Below, one piece after another: positions 54,674 through 63,338 of a stretch of 64,000 nt of DNA. This DNA comes from Mucilaginibacter xinganensis (GTDB lineage: Bacteria; Bacteroidota; Bacteroidia; Sphingobacteriales; Sphingobacteriaceae): assembly GCA_026225055.1 (NCBI GenBank), contig JAMFSA010000095.1, positions 82,402 through 146,401 on the forward strand, written 5' to 3'. Positions within the stretch are counted from its first letter, which is position 1; each line of letters starts with the position of its first letter. A program made the translations under genes and the position numbers. Under the pieces are notes generated by a model. The model was not told the origin of the DNA, did no database searches, and saw only the letters and a program-made list of their open reading frames with translations.

Positions 54674-56518
54674 ATGGAAAAACAGTTATCAAAGCGAAAA
54701 TTAAAATGGTTCAGGGCTTTTGCAATCATTGTACCCTTTATCATTTTAATTATCGCTGAGTTACTTTTACGGGCTATTGGTTACGGCCATAATACCAAAC
54801 TGTTTATTCCTTACCCGGATAACACCGATTATTGGGTAATGAATAAATATGCATCCGAACCTTATTTTTCAGATACAACGAATGCCACCAAAGGAAGTAT
54901 AGAGCCATTTAAGATTGAAAAGGCCCCAAACACATTCCGGATCTTTGTTTTGGGCGAATCAACTACAGCAGGCTATCCGTACTTTCATAACGGATCTTTC
55001 CATCGCTGGCTCCAATACCGTTTAATGCATACTTATCCCGATGTGAAGTTTGAGATGATTAATGTTTCCCTTACTGCTGTAAATTCCTACACCGTGCTTG
55101 ATTTTGGTAAGGAGGTAGTTAAATATCAGCCCGATGCTGTGTTGGTATACACCGGGCATAACGAATATTATGGTGCTTTGGGGATAGGCTCAACCAGTCA
55201 TATTGCTAATAGTCGGTTTTTAGTTAGAACGGTACTTTACCTGCGCAAATTCCGGCTGGTGCAGTTATTTGATAATGTTATAAACAAGTTTAAATCTTCG
55301 CCATCCGGCAGTATCGATCAGCGTGATAACCTGATGAAAAGAATGGCTGCGAAACAGGAGATTCCATATGATTCACCGGCTTACCAGGCTGGGATCAATC
55401 AGTTTCAGGATAATATGGATGAGCTTTGCCAGCTGATGCAGGATAAAAAGATCCCCGTATTTTTAAGTAACCTGGTAAGTAATGAAAAAGATATCAAACC
55501 ATTTATCAGCGAGAAAGGTGGCTCGGGATCAGCTGATGAGCAGTTTAATTTAGCACAGGCATCATACAAAGCAGGGAAGTACACTTTAGCCAGGCAACAG
55601 TACGATAAGGCAAAGGAGCTGGATATGCTGCGTTTCAGAGCGCCTGAAGCCATGAATCAGATCATTGTTAACCTTACGCAAAAATATAATGATGTTCATT
55701 TGGTTGATGCAAAAAGTGAGTTTGAACAGAACTCACCCAACGGAATACTTGGAAATGAAACCATACTGGAACACGTGCATCCCAATCTTTATGGTTATGC
55801 ATTGCTTTCTGATGCATTTTATCAGGCTATAGAAAAAGAACATATCATCAAAGCTAAGCCGGCACAGGAAATATCATTTCAGCAATTGTTACAGCAGATG
55901 CCGGTAACTAAAGTCGATTCATTAAACGGCGCTTATACCATCATGATGCTGGAAACAGGCTGGCCATTTAACAAACCAATTCCTGCTGATTTTAAACGGG
56001 GAAACGCGGCAGAAGAGCAGCTTGCAGGCGCATTATCAACAAACAGAATCAATTGGCTTGACGCCATGAACCAACTGTTCCAATACAGTATGAAAGCAAA
56101 CGACAAAGCCACTGCTTTAAAGGCTGTTGAGGCCGTAATGCTGGAGTATCCACAAAATACCACCTATCCGGTTTATGCTGCCCGGCTAAGTTTCGATCAG
56201 GGTAATTATGATAATGCCATATTTTATTTTAAACGGTTGTATTATAATGATCCATCACTTACCAATACGGAGAATATGTACCTGGTATTGTTAAAAACAG
56301 ACCGCCCTGATGAGGCCGTTCCGTACATACAATCTGCTATGAAAATGCCAAACAGTAATCCGCAGCTCAGCGGTTTGCTAACAATAGTAAACGATATCAT
56401 CCAACTCAGGAAACAAAGATCATCCGAGCCAGCTAATAGAGATCTGCCCGGCATCATAGCTGCCGACTATCATAAAATAGGCGCAGATGAAGCGGCTAAG
56501 AAATACGAATTAAAATAG
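54674..56518 (+). CDS. SGNH/GDSL-like hydrolase with N-terminal membrane anchor and TPR repeats
   Basis: 614 residues. One N-terminal helix (FRAFAIIVPFIILIIAELLL) anchors it. The SGNH-like domain has the Ser block FVLGESTTAGYP, the Asn block YTGHNEYYG and the Asp/His block HVHPNLYGYALLSDAFY, so an esterase is likely. The C-terminal ~180 residues contain TPR-like helices (AARLSFDQGNYDNAIFYFKRLYYNDPS). It starts 21 bases after GH127 and so may de-esterify the glycan handled by that enzyme; that link is inference. Confidence 0.78.
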   Translation: MEKQLSKRKLKWFRAFAIIVPFIILIIAELLLRAIGYGHNTKLFIPYPDNTDYWVMNKYASEPYFSDTTNATKGSIEPFKIEKAPNTFRIFVLGESTTAGYPYFHNGSFHRWLQYRLMHTYPDVKFEMINVSLTAVNSYTVLDFGKEVVKYQPDAVLVYTGHNEYYGALGIGSTSHIANSRFLVRTVLYLRKFRLVQLFDNVINKFKSSPSGSIDQRDNLMKRMAAKQEIPYDSPAYQAGINQFQDNMDELCQLMQDKKIPVFLSNLVSNEKDIKPFISEKGGSGSADEQFNLAQASYKAGKYTLARQQYDKAKELDMLRFRAPEAMNQIIVNLTQKYNDVHLVDAKSEFEQNSPNGILGNETILEHVHPNLYGYALLSDAFYQAIEKEHIIKAKPAQEISFQQLLQQMPVTKVDSLNGAYTIMMLETGWPFNKPIPADFKRGNAAEEQLAGALSTNRINWLDAMNQLFQYSMKANDKATALKAVEAVMLEYPQNTTYPVYAARLSFDQGNYDNAIFYFKRLYYNDPSLTNTENMYLVLLKTDRPDEAVPYIQSAMKMPNSNPQLSGLLTIVNDIIQLRKQRSSEPANRDLPGIIAADYHKIGADEAAKKYELK

Positions 56519-56540
56519 CTCATCCCGATCAATACCTCTG

Positions 56541-56568
56541 TATAATCCAGCAAACCTGTTGGATTATA
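56541..56568 (+). terminator. Hairpin after the SGNH gene
   Basis: A 12-base stem (56541-56552 with 56557-56568, one G-U pair) and AACC loop, 22 bases after the stop. The tail CTTATTTCTATA is only moderately T-rich, so this is a weak-to-medium terminator for the glycan enzyme operon. Confidence 0.55.
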
Positions 56569-56762
56569 CTTATTTCTATAAAATTCCTCAAATCCATGGC
56601 AAAATAAGGGAGTATCATGCTAATAAAATATAATACAGTTATTGTAATTATACGTTAATTGCACAATCAATCAGGCTATAATAAACTTTCCTTTCCAATC
56701 ATAAAATCGGTGCCGGATAATAAGAAGGTATTATCAGCTTTGAATATTTTAAAACATCTAAT

Positions 56763-57509
56763 ATGAAAGTCGGCCTTTTTATCCCCTGTTATGTCGATCA
56801 GTTTTACCCCGGTGCAGCAATCGCTACTTTACAACTGCTTGAAAAATTAGGCGTAGATGTTAGTTATCCGCCCAATCAAACGTGCTGCGGGCAACCTATG
56901 GCCAATTCGGGTTTTGAGCATTTAACAGGAGCCTGTAACAGGTTGTTTATTAAAAACTTCTCGGGGTTCGATTACATAGTTTGCCCCTCGGGCAGTTGTG
57001 TGTTACATATCAAACATCATTTACATTCGGAAACTAATGAAGCAGAGGCCGCGGCTATGAGAGGTAAGGTGTATGAACTGGTAGAGTTTATGACCGACAT
57101 ACTTAAAGTAGAAACACTTAATGCCGAATTTCCGCATAAAGTAGGCCTGCATCAGAGCTGCCACGGGCAACGAGGACTTTACTTATCGCAAATGACAGAG
57201 CTTGTTGCGCCTGCATTTTCAAAGCCGAGGCAATTATTGAACATGGTGAAAAACCTTGAAATTATGCCTTTGGATCGCCCTGATGAATGCTGTGGTTTTG
57301 GCGGTACATTTTGCGTAGCTGAGGAAGCCGTATCTGTTAAAATGGGGCAGGACAGGGTTACCGATCATTTGAATAATGGCGTTGATTATATCACCTCGCC
57401 CGATCTTTCATGCCTCATGCATATGGAAGGTATCTTACACAGGCGCGGCAGCAAAGTAAAAGTTATACATATCGCCGAAATTTTAAACGGTAAGCGCAAC
57501 CAGGACTAA
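56763..57509 (+). CDS. lutA: L-lactate utilization iron-sulfur protein LutA
   Basis: 248 residues with the two cysteine-rich motifs of the LutA/YkgE/GlpC family: CCGQPMANSGFEH at residues ~41-53 and CCGFGGTF at ~178-185, each with CCG. It carries electrons or the catalytic centre in the LutABC complex that oxidises L-lactate to pyruvate. It leads a three-gene operon (2-base gap to lutB). No ATG alternative upstream; the 244-base gap ahead holds only the previous hairpin. Confidence 0.93.
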   Translation: MKVGLFIPCYVDQFYPGAAIATLQLLEKLGVDVSYPPNQTCCGQPMANSGFEHLTGACNRLFIKNFSGFDYIVCPSGSCVLHIKHHLHSETNEAEAAAMRGKVYELVEFMTDILKVETLNAEFPHKVGLHQSCHGQRGLYLSQMTELVAPAFSKPRQLLNMVKNLEIMPLDRPDECCGFGGTFCVAEEAVSVKMGQDRVTDHLNNGVDYITSPDLSCLMHMEGILHRRGSKVKVIHIAEILNGKRNQD

Positions 57510-57511
57510 CA

Positions 57512-58885
57512 ATGACAGGAAATAAGGATCACGCTGCATTAGCAGAAGTATTTAATAAGGATGAGAACAGGGTAGATTGGCATGATGAAACACTCTGGTT
57601 TATCAGGAAAAAGCGCGACTTAGCCGTTAATAAAATTGATAACTGGGAGGAGTTAAGGGAAACCGCTTCGCAAATAAAAAATAACGTACTTTCAAATCTC
57701 AGTAATTATTTACAGGAATTTGAAGCCAAAGCTTCGGCAAATGGTGTAATTGTACACTGGGCGGCTGATGCAGCCGAGCATAACCAAATTGTTTTAGACT
57801 TGCTTAAACAGCAGGGTATAACACAAATGGTTAAAAGCAAATCAATGCTTACGGAGGAATGCCATTTAAATGAACACCTGGAAGCGAACGGAATCGATGT
57901 AATCGACTCCGACCTGGGCGAGCGTATAGTGCAGTTAGCTAAGGAAATGCCCAGCCATATCGTACTGCCTTGTATCCACAAAAAAAAGGAAGAGATAGGC
58001 GATTTATTCCATGAGCATTTAGGCACACCTGCCGGGAATGCTGATCCACAGTTTTTAACGGAAACAGCCCGGCAGCATTTAAGGGATGTGTTTTTAACAC
58101 GGCGTGCCGCTTTAACAGGCGTTAACTTCGCGATAGCTGAAACAGGCGAATTTGTAGTATGTACCAATGAAGGCAACGCCGATATGGGCGCGCACCTGGC
58201 TGATATACACATTGCCAGTATGGGGATAGAAAAGATCATTCCCGAAAGGAAACATTTATCGGTATTTCTGAGATTGCTTACCCGCAGCGCTACCGGGCAA
58301 CCTATAACCACTTATTCCAGCCATTTCAGTAAGCCCCGCGAAGGGAAGGAAATGCATATTATTTTGGTTGACAATGGTCGCTCGATACAATTGGGCCGGG
58401 AGGATTTCCGTAACTCGTTGAAATGTATCCGTTGTGGCGCCTGTATGAATACCTGCCCGGTTTATCGCAGAAGTGGGGGACATAGTTATCATTATGCTAT
58501 ATCAGGGCCGATTGGAGCCATCCTGGCACCTAACCTCGATATGGAAAAATATGCCGATCTGCCGTTTGCATCAACCTTATGCGGGTCATGTTCAAATGTT
58601 TGCCCGGTGAAAATTGATATACATGATCAGTTGTACAAGTGGCGACAAGTAATTGTACAAAAGGGTTATGCACCCACAGCTAAAAAAGTGAGTATGCAGG
58701 CCATGGCAAACGTATTGGGCTCATCGTGGAAATACCATGTGGCAGGTAAAGCCGCCCGTACAGTAATGCAGTTAGCACCTTTTGCAGTAAACAACAAGTT
58801 TAACCCATGGTATAAGCACCGCGATATGCCCGAAGTACCTGAGAAATCGTTCGGTGAGTGGTATAAGATCAACAGGAATAAATAA
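57512..58885 (+). CDS. lutB: L-lactate utilization iron-sulfur protein LutB
   Basis: 457 residues, standard for LutB/YkgF. The N-terminal LUD domain is seen in HLNEHLEANGIDVIDSDLGERIVQL and the C-terminal part has two [4Fe-4S] clusters: CIRCGACMNTCPVY and CGSCSNVCPVKIDIHDQLY. It binds the electron carriers of the lactate-oxidising complex. It starts 2 bases after lutA and precedes lutC by 9 bases. Confidence 0.94.
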   Translation: MTGNKDHAALAEVFNKDENRVDWHDETLWFIRKKRDLAVNKIDNWEELRETASQIKNNVLSNLSNYLQEFEAKASANGVIVHWAADAAEHNQIVLDLLKQQGITQMVKSKSMLTEECHLNEHLEANGIDVIDSDLGERIVQLAKEMPSHIVLPCIHKKKEEIGDLFHEHLGTPAGNADPQFLTETARQHLRDVFLTRRAALTGVNFAIAETGEFVVCTNEGNADMGAHLADIHIASMGIEKIIPERKHLSVFLRLLTRSATGQPITTYSSHFSKPREGKEMHIILVDNGRSIQLGREDFRNSLKCIRCGACMNTCPVYRRSGGHSYHYAISGPIGAILAPNLDMEKYADLPFASTLCGSCSNVCPVKIDIHDQLYKWRQVIVQKGYAPTAKKVSMQAMANVLGSSWKYHVAGKAARTVMQLAPFAVNNKFNPWYKHRDMPEVPEKSFGEWYKINRNK

Positions 58886-58894
58886 TTAAATACG

Positions 58895-59482
58895 ATGAGC
58901 AGCAGGGATAAAATTTTAGCAGCCGTAAGCCAGAATCAACCGGTATACAGTCCGGTACCGGATATATCATTTTTACAGGGAGATAATGATAACACGGTTG
59001 CGAAATTCGTTGATATCTTAACAACCATAGGTGGCAAGGTAATTTTAGCAGAAACTATTGCAGATGTAAGATTTTTGCTTCTTGAAGAGCTTAAAAATCA
59101 TTCACGTAAAGTAACAACAGTACCGCTGTTAGGCGATATCATGGAAATGGTGAACAAGCGCTTACATGATCCGCATACCATGGAAAATATTGACTACGCG
59201 GTTATAGAAGCTGATTTAGCCGTTGCCGAAAATGGTGCTGTTTGGGTTACAGAGGATAAACTGTTTACCCGTGTACTGCCGTTTATATGCCAGCACCTGG
59301 CTGTAATTGTAAAAGCGGATAATGTGGTGCCGACCATGCACGAGGCTTATCAAAAAATAGGAGATAGCACCTATGGTTTCGGTACATTTATAGCAGGCCC
59401 GTCAAAAACCGCTGATATTGAACAATCATTGGTACTGGGCGCGCATGGCGCAAGAAGCCTGACTGTATTTTTATTGTCTTAA
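58895..59482 (+). CDS. lutC: L-lactate utilization protein LutC
   Basis: 195 residues of the LUD domain family, third subunit of the LutABC L-lactate oxidation system. Typical blocks are DYAVIEADLAVAENGAVWV and STYGFGTFIAGPSKTADIEQSLVLGAHGARSLTVFLL. It ends the lutABC operon; the stop is 5 bases from the end of the convergent esterase gene, so no terminator is seen. Confidence 0.92.
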   Translation: MSSRDKILAAVSQNQPVYSPVPDISFLQGDNDNTVAKFVDILTTIGGKVILAETIADVRFLLLEELKNHSRKVTTVPLLGDIMEMVNKRLHDPHTMENIDYAVIEADLAVAENGAVWVTEDKLFTRVLPFICQHLAVIVKADNVVPTMHEAYQKIGDSTYGFGTFIAGPSKTADIEQSLVLGAHGARSLTVFLLS

Positions 59483-59487
59483 ATTAT

Positions 59488-60945
59488 TTATTGAACGCTG
59501 TAATCCCAATCATCGGTGCGGAATGATGATACCGGGAGGCCATCGGTTCCAAAAAGATCACCCACAACAAAATCCTTGAAAGCATATCGTACGGCAACGG
59601 GTTCTTTTACCTGATCGCTGCTTACGGTTACAGCGCTGCCTGTTATTTGCGCCTTTGCCGGGTAGAAATGCTTGTCGGCGCCGGCAATCTCAAACGTATT
59701 CATTTCTTTTAAAAATGAAGTTAAACCATTAGTGGCGTTCTTGAATTTTACTATCGCCGAACTGCCTTTTATAGTCACTGATTCATATGCAGGGCTTTGA
59801 TATCCAAAACCTTGTATACCATAAGTTTTACCCAATGCCAAATAAGCTAAACGAGAGCCCACCTGTTCCTTACGGGGTGGGTGAATGGTGGCTTGCTCAC
59901 CAATATCCATGAGTACAGCCATGCCTGTATTAAGTATTTTATCCTCATCTAAACGCTGTATATCCCTTAAAAAAGCTGAATTATACTTGCCGCCTTTGTT
60001 GTATGGCGGTAGCTGGGCATAATCATAGGGCGCTATCTGTGAGTAATAAAAAGGAAAATCGCCAATGCTCCATTTTGTGCGCAGCACTTTAACAAAGGTT
60101 GTAAAAAGGGAATCATATTGAGCTGGGAAATCATAATTTGATTCGCCCTGGTACCAAATGGTGCCTTTTATGCCATAGCCGATAATGCCGTGCAGCATAG
60201 CATTGTACAAGGTAGTAGGGGTACGGCTTACTTCTTTAATAGAGTCGGTTGGGGCAGGTATTTTTATTTCAGAATAGGGTTTTAAAGTAAGCGGATCCAT
60301 CCATGCCTGTATGGATGACCCGGCGTAATTGCAACTGATCAATCCGATAGGCACATTCAGCATCTTATTCAATAGTCTACCAAAATAATATCCTGTAGCG
60401 CTGAATTTTGCCACAGTTTCCGGCGCTGCCTGCAGCCAATGGCTTTGTTTAATATCCTTTTGTAAAGTGGTTCTTGATCCCCTCGGAACTGTAAACAAAC
60501 GGATATTTGGGTTTTTAGAATTAAGAATAGCCTCATTTGAGTTTAATATAGGCTGACTTTTATAACCTTTCATCGGGATCTCCATATTCGATTGACCCGC
60601 GCATACCCATACCTCGCCAATTAACACATCATTTAAAATTACAGGTTTGCCATCGCTGATACTTAATTGGTAAGGCCCCCCAGCAATAGGAGTGCTGATT
60701 TTCAGGATGAATTTACCTGCTGTATCTGCTATTGCCTGGTATGTTTTTTTGTTCCACGATGTTGTTGCCGTAATGTGTGTGCCGGGTTTATCCCACCCCC
60801 AAACCGCAACGGTCGATTGCTGCTGCAATACCATATCATCCGTAAAAATATTTGCAAGGGTAACTTGCGCAGTTGATCTGTATGCCGAAAAAATGACACA
60901 CAAAAACAAGATAACGGATGCGATTAAACGTTGTAATTTCATCAT
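59488..60945 (-). CDS. Sialate O-acetylesterase-type (SASA) exported esterase
   Basis: 485 residues with a signal peptide (LIASVILFLCVIFSAYRSTAQ). The SGNH blocks are VWVCAGQSNMEIPMKGY (nucleophile serine), GTIWYQGESNYDF (GESN) and LMDIGEQATIHPPRKEQVGSRLA (Asp/His). The family removes O-acetyl groups from sialic acid or from plant glycans such as pectin and xylan. No sialic-acid genes are nearby, so a plant-glycan esterase is more likely here (inference). Confidence 0.85.
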   Translation of the reverse strand: MMKLQRLIASVILFLCVIFSAYRSTAQVTLANIFTDDMVLQQQSTVAVWGWDKPGTHITATTSWNKKTYQAIADTAGKFILKISTPIAGGPYQLSISDGKPVILNDVLIGEVWVCAGQSNMEIPMKGYKSQPILNSNEAILNSKNPNIRLFTVPRGSRTTLQKDIKQSHWLQAAPETVAKFSATGYYFGRLLNKMLNVPIGLISCNYAGSSIQAWMDPLTLKPYSEIKIPAPTDSIKEVSRTPTTLYNAMLHGIIGYGIKGTIWYQGESNYDFPAQYDSLFTTFVKVLRTKWSIGDFPFYYSQIAPYDYAQLPPYNKGGKYNSAFLRDIQRLDEDKILNTGMAVLMDIGEQATIHPPRKEQVGSRLAYLALGKTYGIQGFGYQSPAYESVTIKGSSAIVKFKNATNGLTSFLKEMNTFEIAGADKHFYPAKAQITGSAVTVSSDQVKEPVAVRYAFKDFVVGDLFGTDGLPVSSFRTDDWDYSVQ

Positions 60946-61190
60946 TGCTGAATAATATTTGAGGGCTTCTCCAGGCTTTTTGACCTTTGAAAAAAGCTAT
61001 AATATGGTTTGCTATTTCAAATGTAGAGTATCTTTTTTTTATTGTTGATGTGTTAGTGGTCAACAAGATAAGATTGTACATTCATTGGATAATCTATTCC
61101 AATTTACGGGGGTAATAGTAAATAACTTTACCCTAATTAATCTCACTATCTGTACACCAATTGCAGGTAAACCTTTTAAACTTAATCAGG

Positions 61191-61901
61191 ATGAAAAAAT
61201 CTTATATCATTTTTGCAGCAGGTATTGCTATGATAACATCAGTAAATACTTATGCGCAAACGGATAATACAACAAAAACCGGAACAGCAGCAACCGCCAA
61301 ATCTAAATCCGATCCGGATGTAAAGGCTGAACAATTTGTGGCCGCGCTTAACCTTACCGATACTGCAAAAGCATCGCAGGTAAGGGCGATAATTATAACC
61401 CATTTAACAGCGGTGCGCGACTGGCATAATAACCACCCATACACACTTGTGCCTGCAGGATTAAACCCCATAACCGGTAAAACCTTTACAAAGGCCGATT
61501 GCCAGTTTATAGTTGATTCGACCATCCCTAAAACTGTACATGAAACATTGATGGCAGGTTTGCACCAATATTTAACCAACGACCAGGTAGAAATTATACT
61601 GGATAAATATACCATTGGCAAAGTAGCATTCACCATGAATGGTTACAAATCAATTGTGCCCGATATGACACCAAGTGAGGAAGCGTTTATATTAACCAAC
61701 CTGAAACAGGCAAGGGAACAGGCTATTGATTACAAGAATGTGGAAGAAATATCTAATGTATTTAAGATATATAAAACCAAAATAGAAGACTATTTCAATA
61801 ATAACGGCAGAAACTGGAAAGTGATGTATAAAACCTATGTAGACCAGGTTTTAGCCAAAAAAGCTGCCGGTAAAGATGCACCGGCAGCAGAAAAGGAATA
61901 A
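61191..61901 (+). CDS. DUF3826 exported protein
   Basis: 236 residues. ATG 61191 gives the signal peptide (MKKSYIIFAAGIAMITSVNTYAQ); the frame from 61161 would start with TTG. The mature part matches DUF3826 (AEQFVAALNLTDTAKASQVRAII, HLTAVRDWHN, FILTNLKQAREQAIDYKNVEEISNVFKIYKTKIEDYFNNNGRNWK). The family is common in Bacteroidota glycan loci; its function is not known. It is convergent with the FGGY kinase. Confidence 0.8.
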   Translation: MKKSYIIFAAGIAMITSVNTYAQTDNTTKTGTAATAKSKSDPDVKAEQFVAALNLTDTAKASQVRAIIITHLTAVRDWHNNHPYTLVPAGLNPITGKTFTKADCQFIVDSTIPKTVHETLMAGLHQYLTNDQVEIILDKYTIGKVAFTMNGYKSIVPDMTPSEEAFILTNLKQAREQAIDYKNVEEISNVFKIYKTKIEDYFNNNGRNWKVMYKTYVDQVLAKKAAGKDAPAAEKE

Positions 61902-61917
61902 TATATTCTCCTTATAA

Positions 61918-63294
61918 TCAGTAGTTGATAGGATGTGGGATTGAATAATATTTCAGTTCGATGATATCAGCGGGGATAGGTTTGCTGTTCCAATGCTGAT
62001 GAATAGCTATGGCGGTACCTACCGCCGTAGCCTGTGCCATGGAAGCGGCGAAGATCTCCAGTTTAGGGAATGCAGCTGCCAGTAAATTCATGTAGAGGGC
62101 ATTTTTACTAAAGCCGCCATCCACAAATATGCGGCGCACGCCGGTATCCTGTAACACCATTTGGGTCGATTGCTGCTGCTGGGCTATAATATCGATCAGG
62201 AGCTGGTGATAGGCTTCGATATGATCCTCAAAAGCGTTCAGGTCCCTTGCCACAAATGCCGATTCGCTGCGGGAAACAGGCAGTGCGCTGTCCGTCTTTT
62301 GTTTCAGCTTGCTGATGATGTCCTGATCATAAGCCACATGCTTAAAGATAGCGGTGTTCACTTTAAAGTGCGCGGTTATCCGCTGTACCTGCAGTTCATG
62401 TTCATTACCCGCAAATAACCTGGATGCCTTTACCGGCGAACCTTTGTACTGCATATAACAAAGGCAATCGTTTGCCAGTTCTTCATCCGTAACCGGGGTA
62501 TTATTGAAGGGGTTAAGGCTGATGCACCAGGTACCGGTGCTGATCAGGATAAAAGGCTCGGTAAAGTTCACCAAATAAGGGATCAGCGCCGCGGAGCTGT
62601 CATGCAAACCTACGCCAACTACATAATCGCCGCCTTCTGTATTAGGTAAAACCCTGTCTGAAGCGATGATGGGTGCGAATTTCTTATCCAGTCCTTCTTT
62701 GTAAACCCAATCGTGGTAATCATTTTTTTCATAATCCCATAAGCCGGTATGGCAGCCAATGCTGGTAATATCGGTATATTGTTTGCCGGTAAGTAAATAA
62801 CTCAGGTACTGAGGCAGGTGCAGGCTGTATTTGATCTGCTTAAAAAGCTTCGGGTTCTGGTACTTGATGCGGTACAACTGCATGCCCGAGTTCAGGTTGC
62901 CTAAAACCGGTGAGGAGGTTTCCCTGGCCAGCTTTTCTTCCCCGCCATAAGTATTGTAGAATTGTTCTTTTAGTTCCAGCGGATATTCCTTCAGGTAATT
63001 ATACAGTGGGGCAACGGCCCTGCCTTTATCATCTATATAAACAAAACTTGCCCCGTAGGTAGAAAAGTTGACCGCTTTTACCTCAAACTCCGGCATACGA
63101 AATACCTCACGCAGGGAATCGAATATGGAAAGCTTTAAACTGTACAGGTTTTCGCAGGGAAAATCATCCTCGTCCACCGTTTCGATAAAGCGCGCCGATC
63201 TCTCATATACAATGTGGTAATGCTCATCAAAAAGGAAAAGCTTCTTGTTCGTTTTGCCCACATCAAAAATCGCTATAACTGGTATTGCACTCAT
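61918..63294 (-). CDS. FGGY-family carbohydrate kinase, likely L-rhamnulokinase
   Basis: 458 residues of the FGGY fold. The N-terminal phosphate loop is IAIFDVGKTNKKLFLFD, the central region has FILISTGTWCISLNPF, and the C-terminal block VRRIFVDGGFSKNALYMNLLAAAFP is typical. It lies 44 bases after the L-rhamnose isomerase gene on the same strand. It would phosphorylate L-rhamnulose; other FGGY substrates are possible. Confidence 0.82.
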   Translation of the reverse strand: MSAIPVIAIFDVGKTNKKLFLFDEHYHIVYERSARFIETVDEDDFPCENLYSLKLSIFDSLREVFRMPEFEVKAVNFSTYGASFVYIDDKGRAVAPLYNYLKEYPLELKEQFYNTYGGEEKLARETSSPVLGNLNSGMQLYRIKYQNPKLFKQIKYSLHLPQYLSYLLTGKQYTDITSIGCHTGLWDYEKNDYHDWVYKEGLDKKFAPIIASDRVLPNTEGGDYVVGVGLHDSSAALIPYLVNFTEPFILISTGTWCISLNPFNNTPVTDEELANDCLCYMQYKGSPVKASRLFAGNEHELQVQRITAHFKVNTAIFKHVAYDQDIISKLKQKTDSALPVSRSESAFVARDLNAFEDHIEAYHQLLIDIIAQQQQSTQMVLQDTGVRRIFVDGGFSKNALYMNLLAAAFPKLEIFAASMAQATAVGTAIAIHQHWNSKPIPADIIELKYYSIPHPINY

Positions 63295-63314
63295 TTTTAT
63301 TTATTAATGCTTGT

Positions 63315-63337
63315 TCCCCCTTTAGGGGGCTAGGGGG
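63315..63337. repeat. Short C/G-run palindromic repeat between isomerase and kinase genes
   Basis: CCCCC-TTTA-GGGGG-CTA-GGGGG: two GGGGG units can each pair with CCCCC. Similar short elements between genes are common in Bacteroidota genomes. It fills most of the 44-base gap, right after the isomerase stop. Confidence 0.55.
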
Positions 63338-63338
63338 T

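Noticed and set aside
59488..60945. Sialic acid utilization locus, from the sialate O-acetylesterase-type gene
   Set aside because: No neuraminidase, sialic acid lyase or transporter nearby; this family also acts on acetylated plant glycans, which fits the neighbours better.
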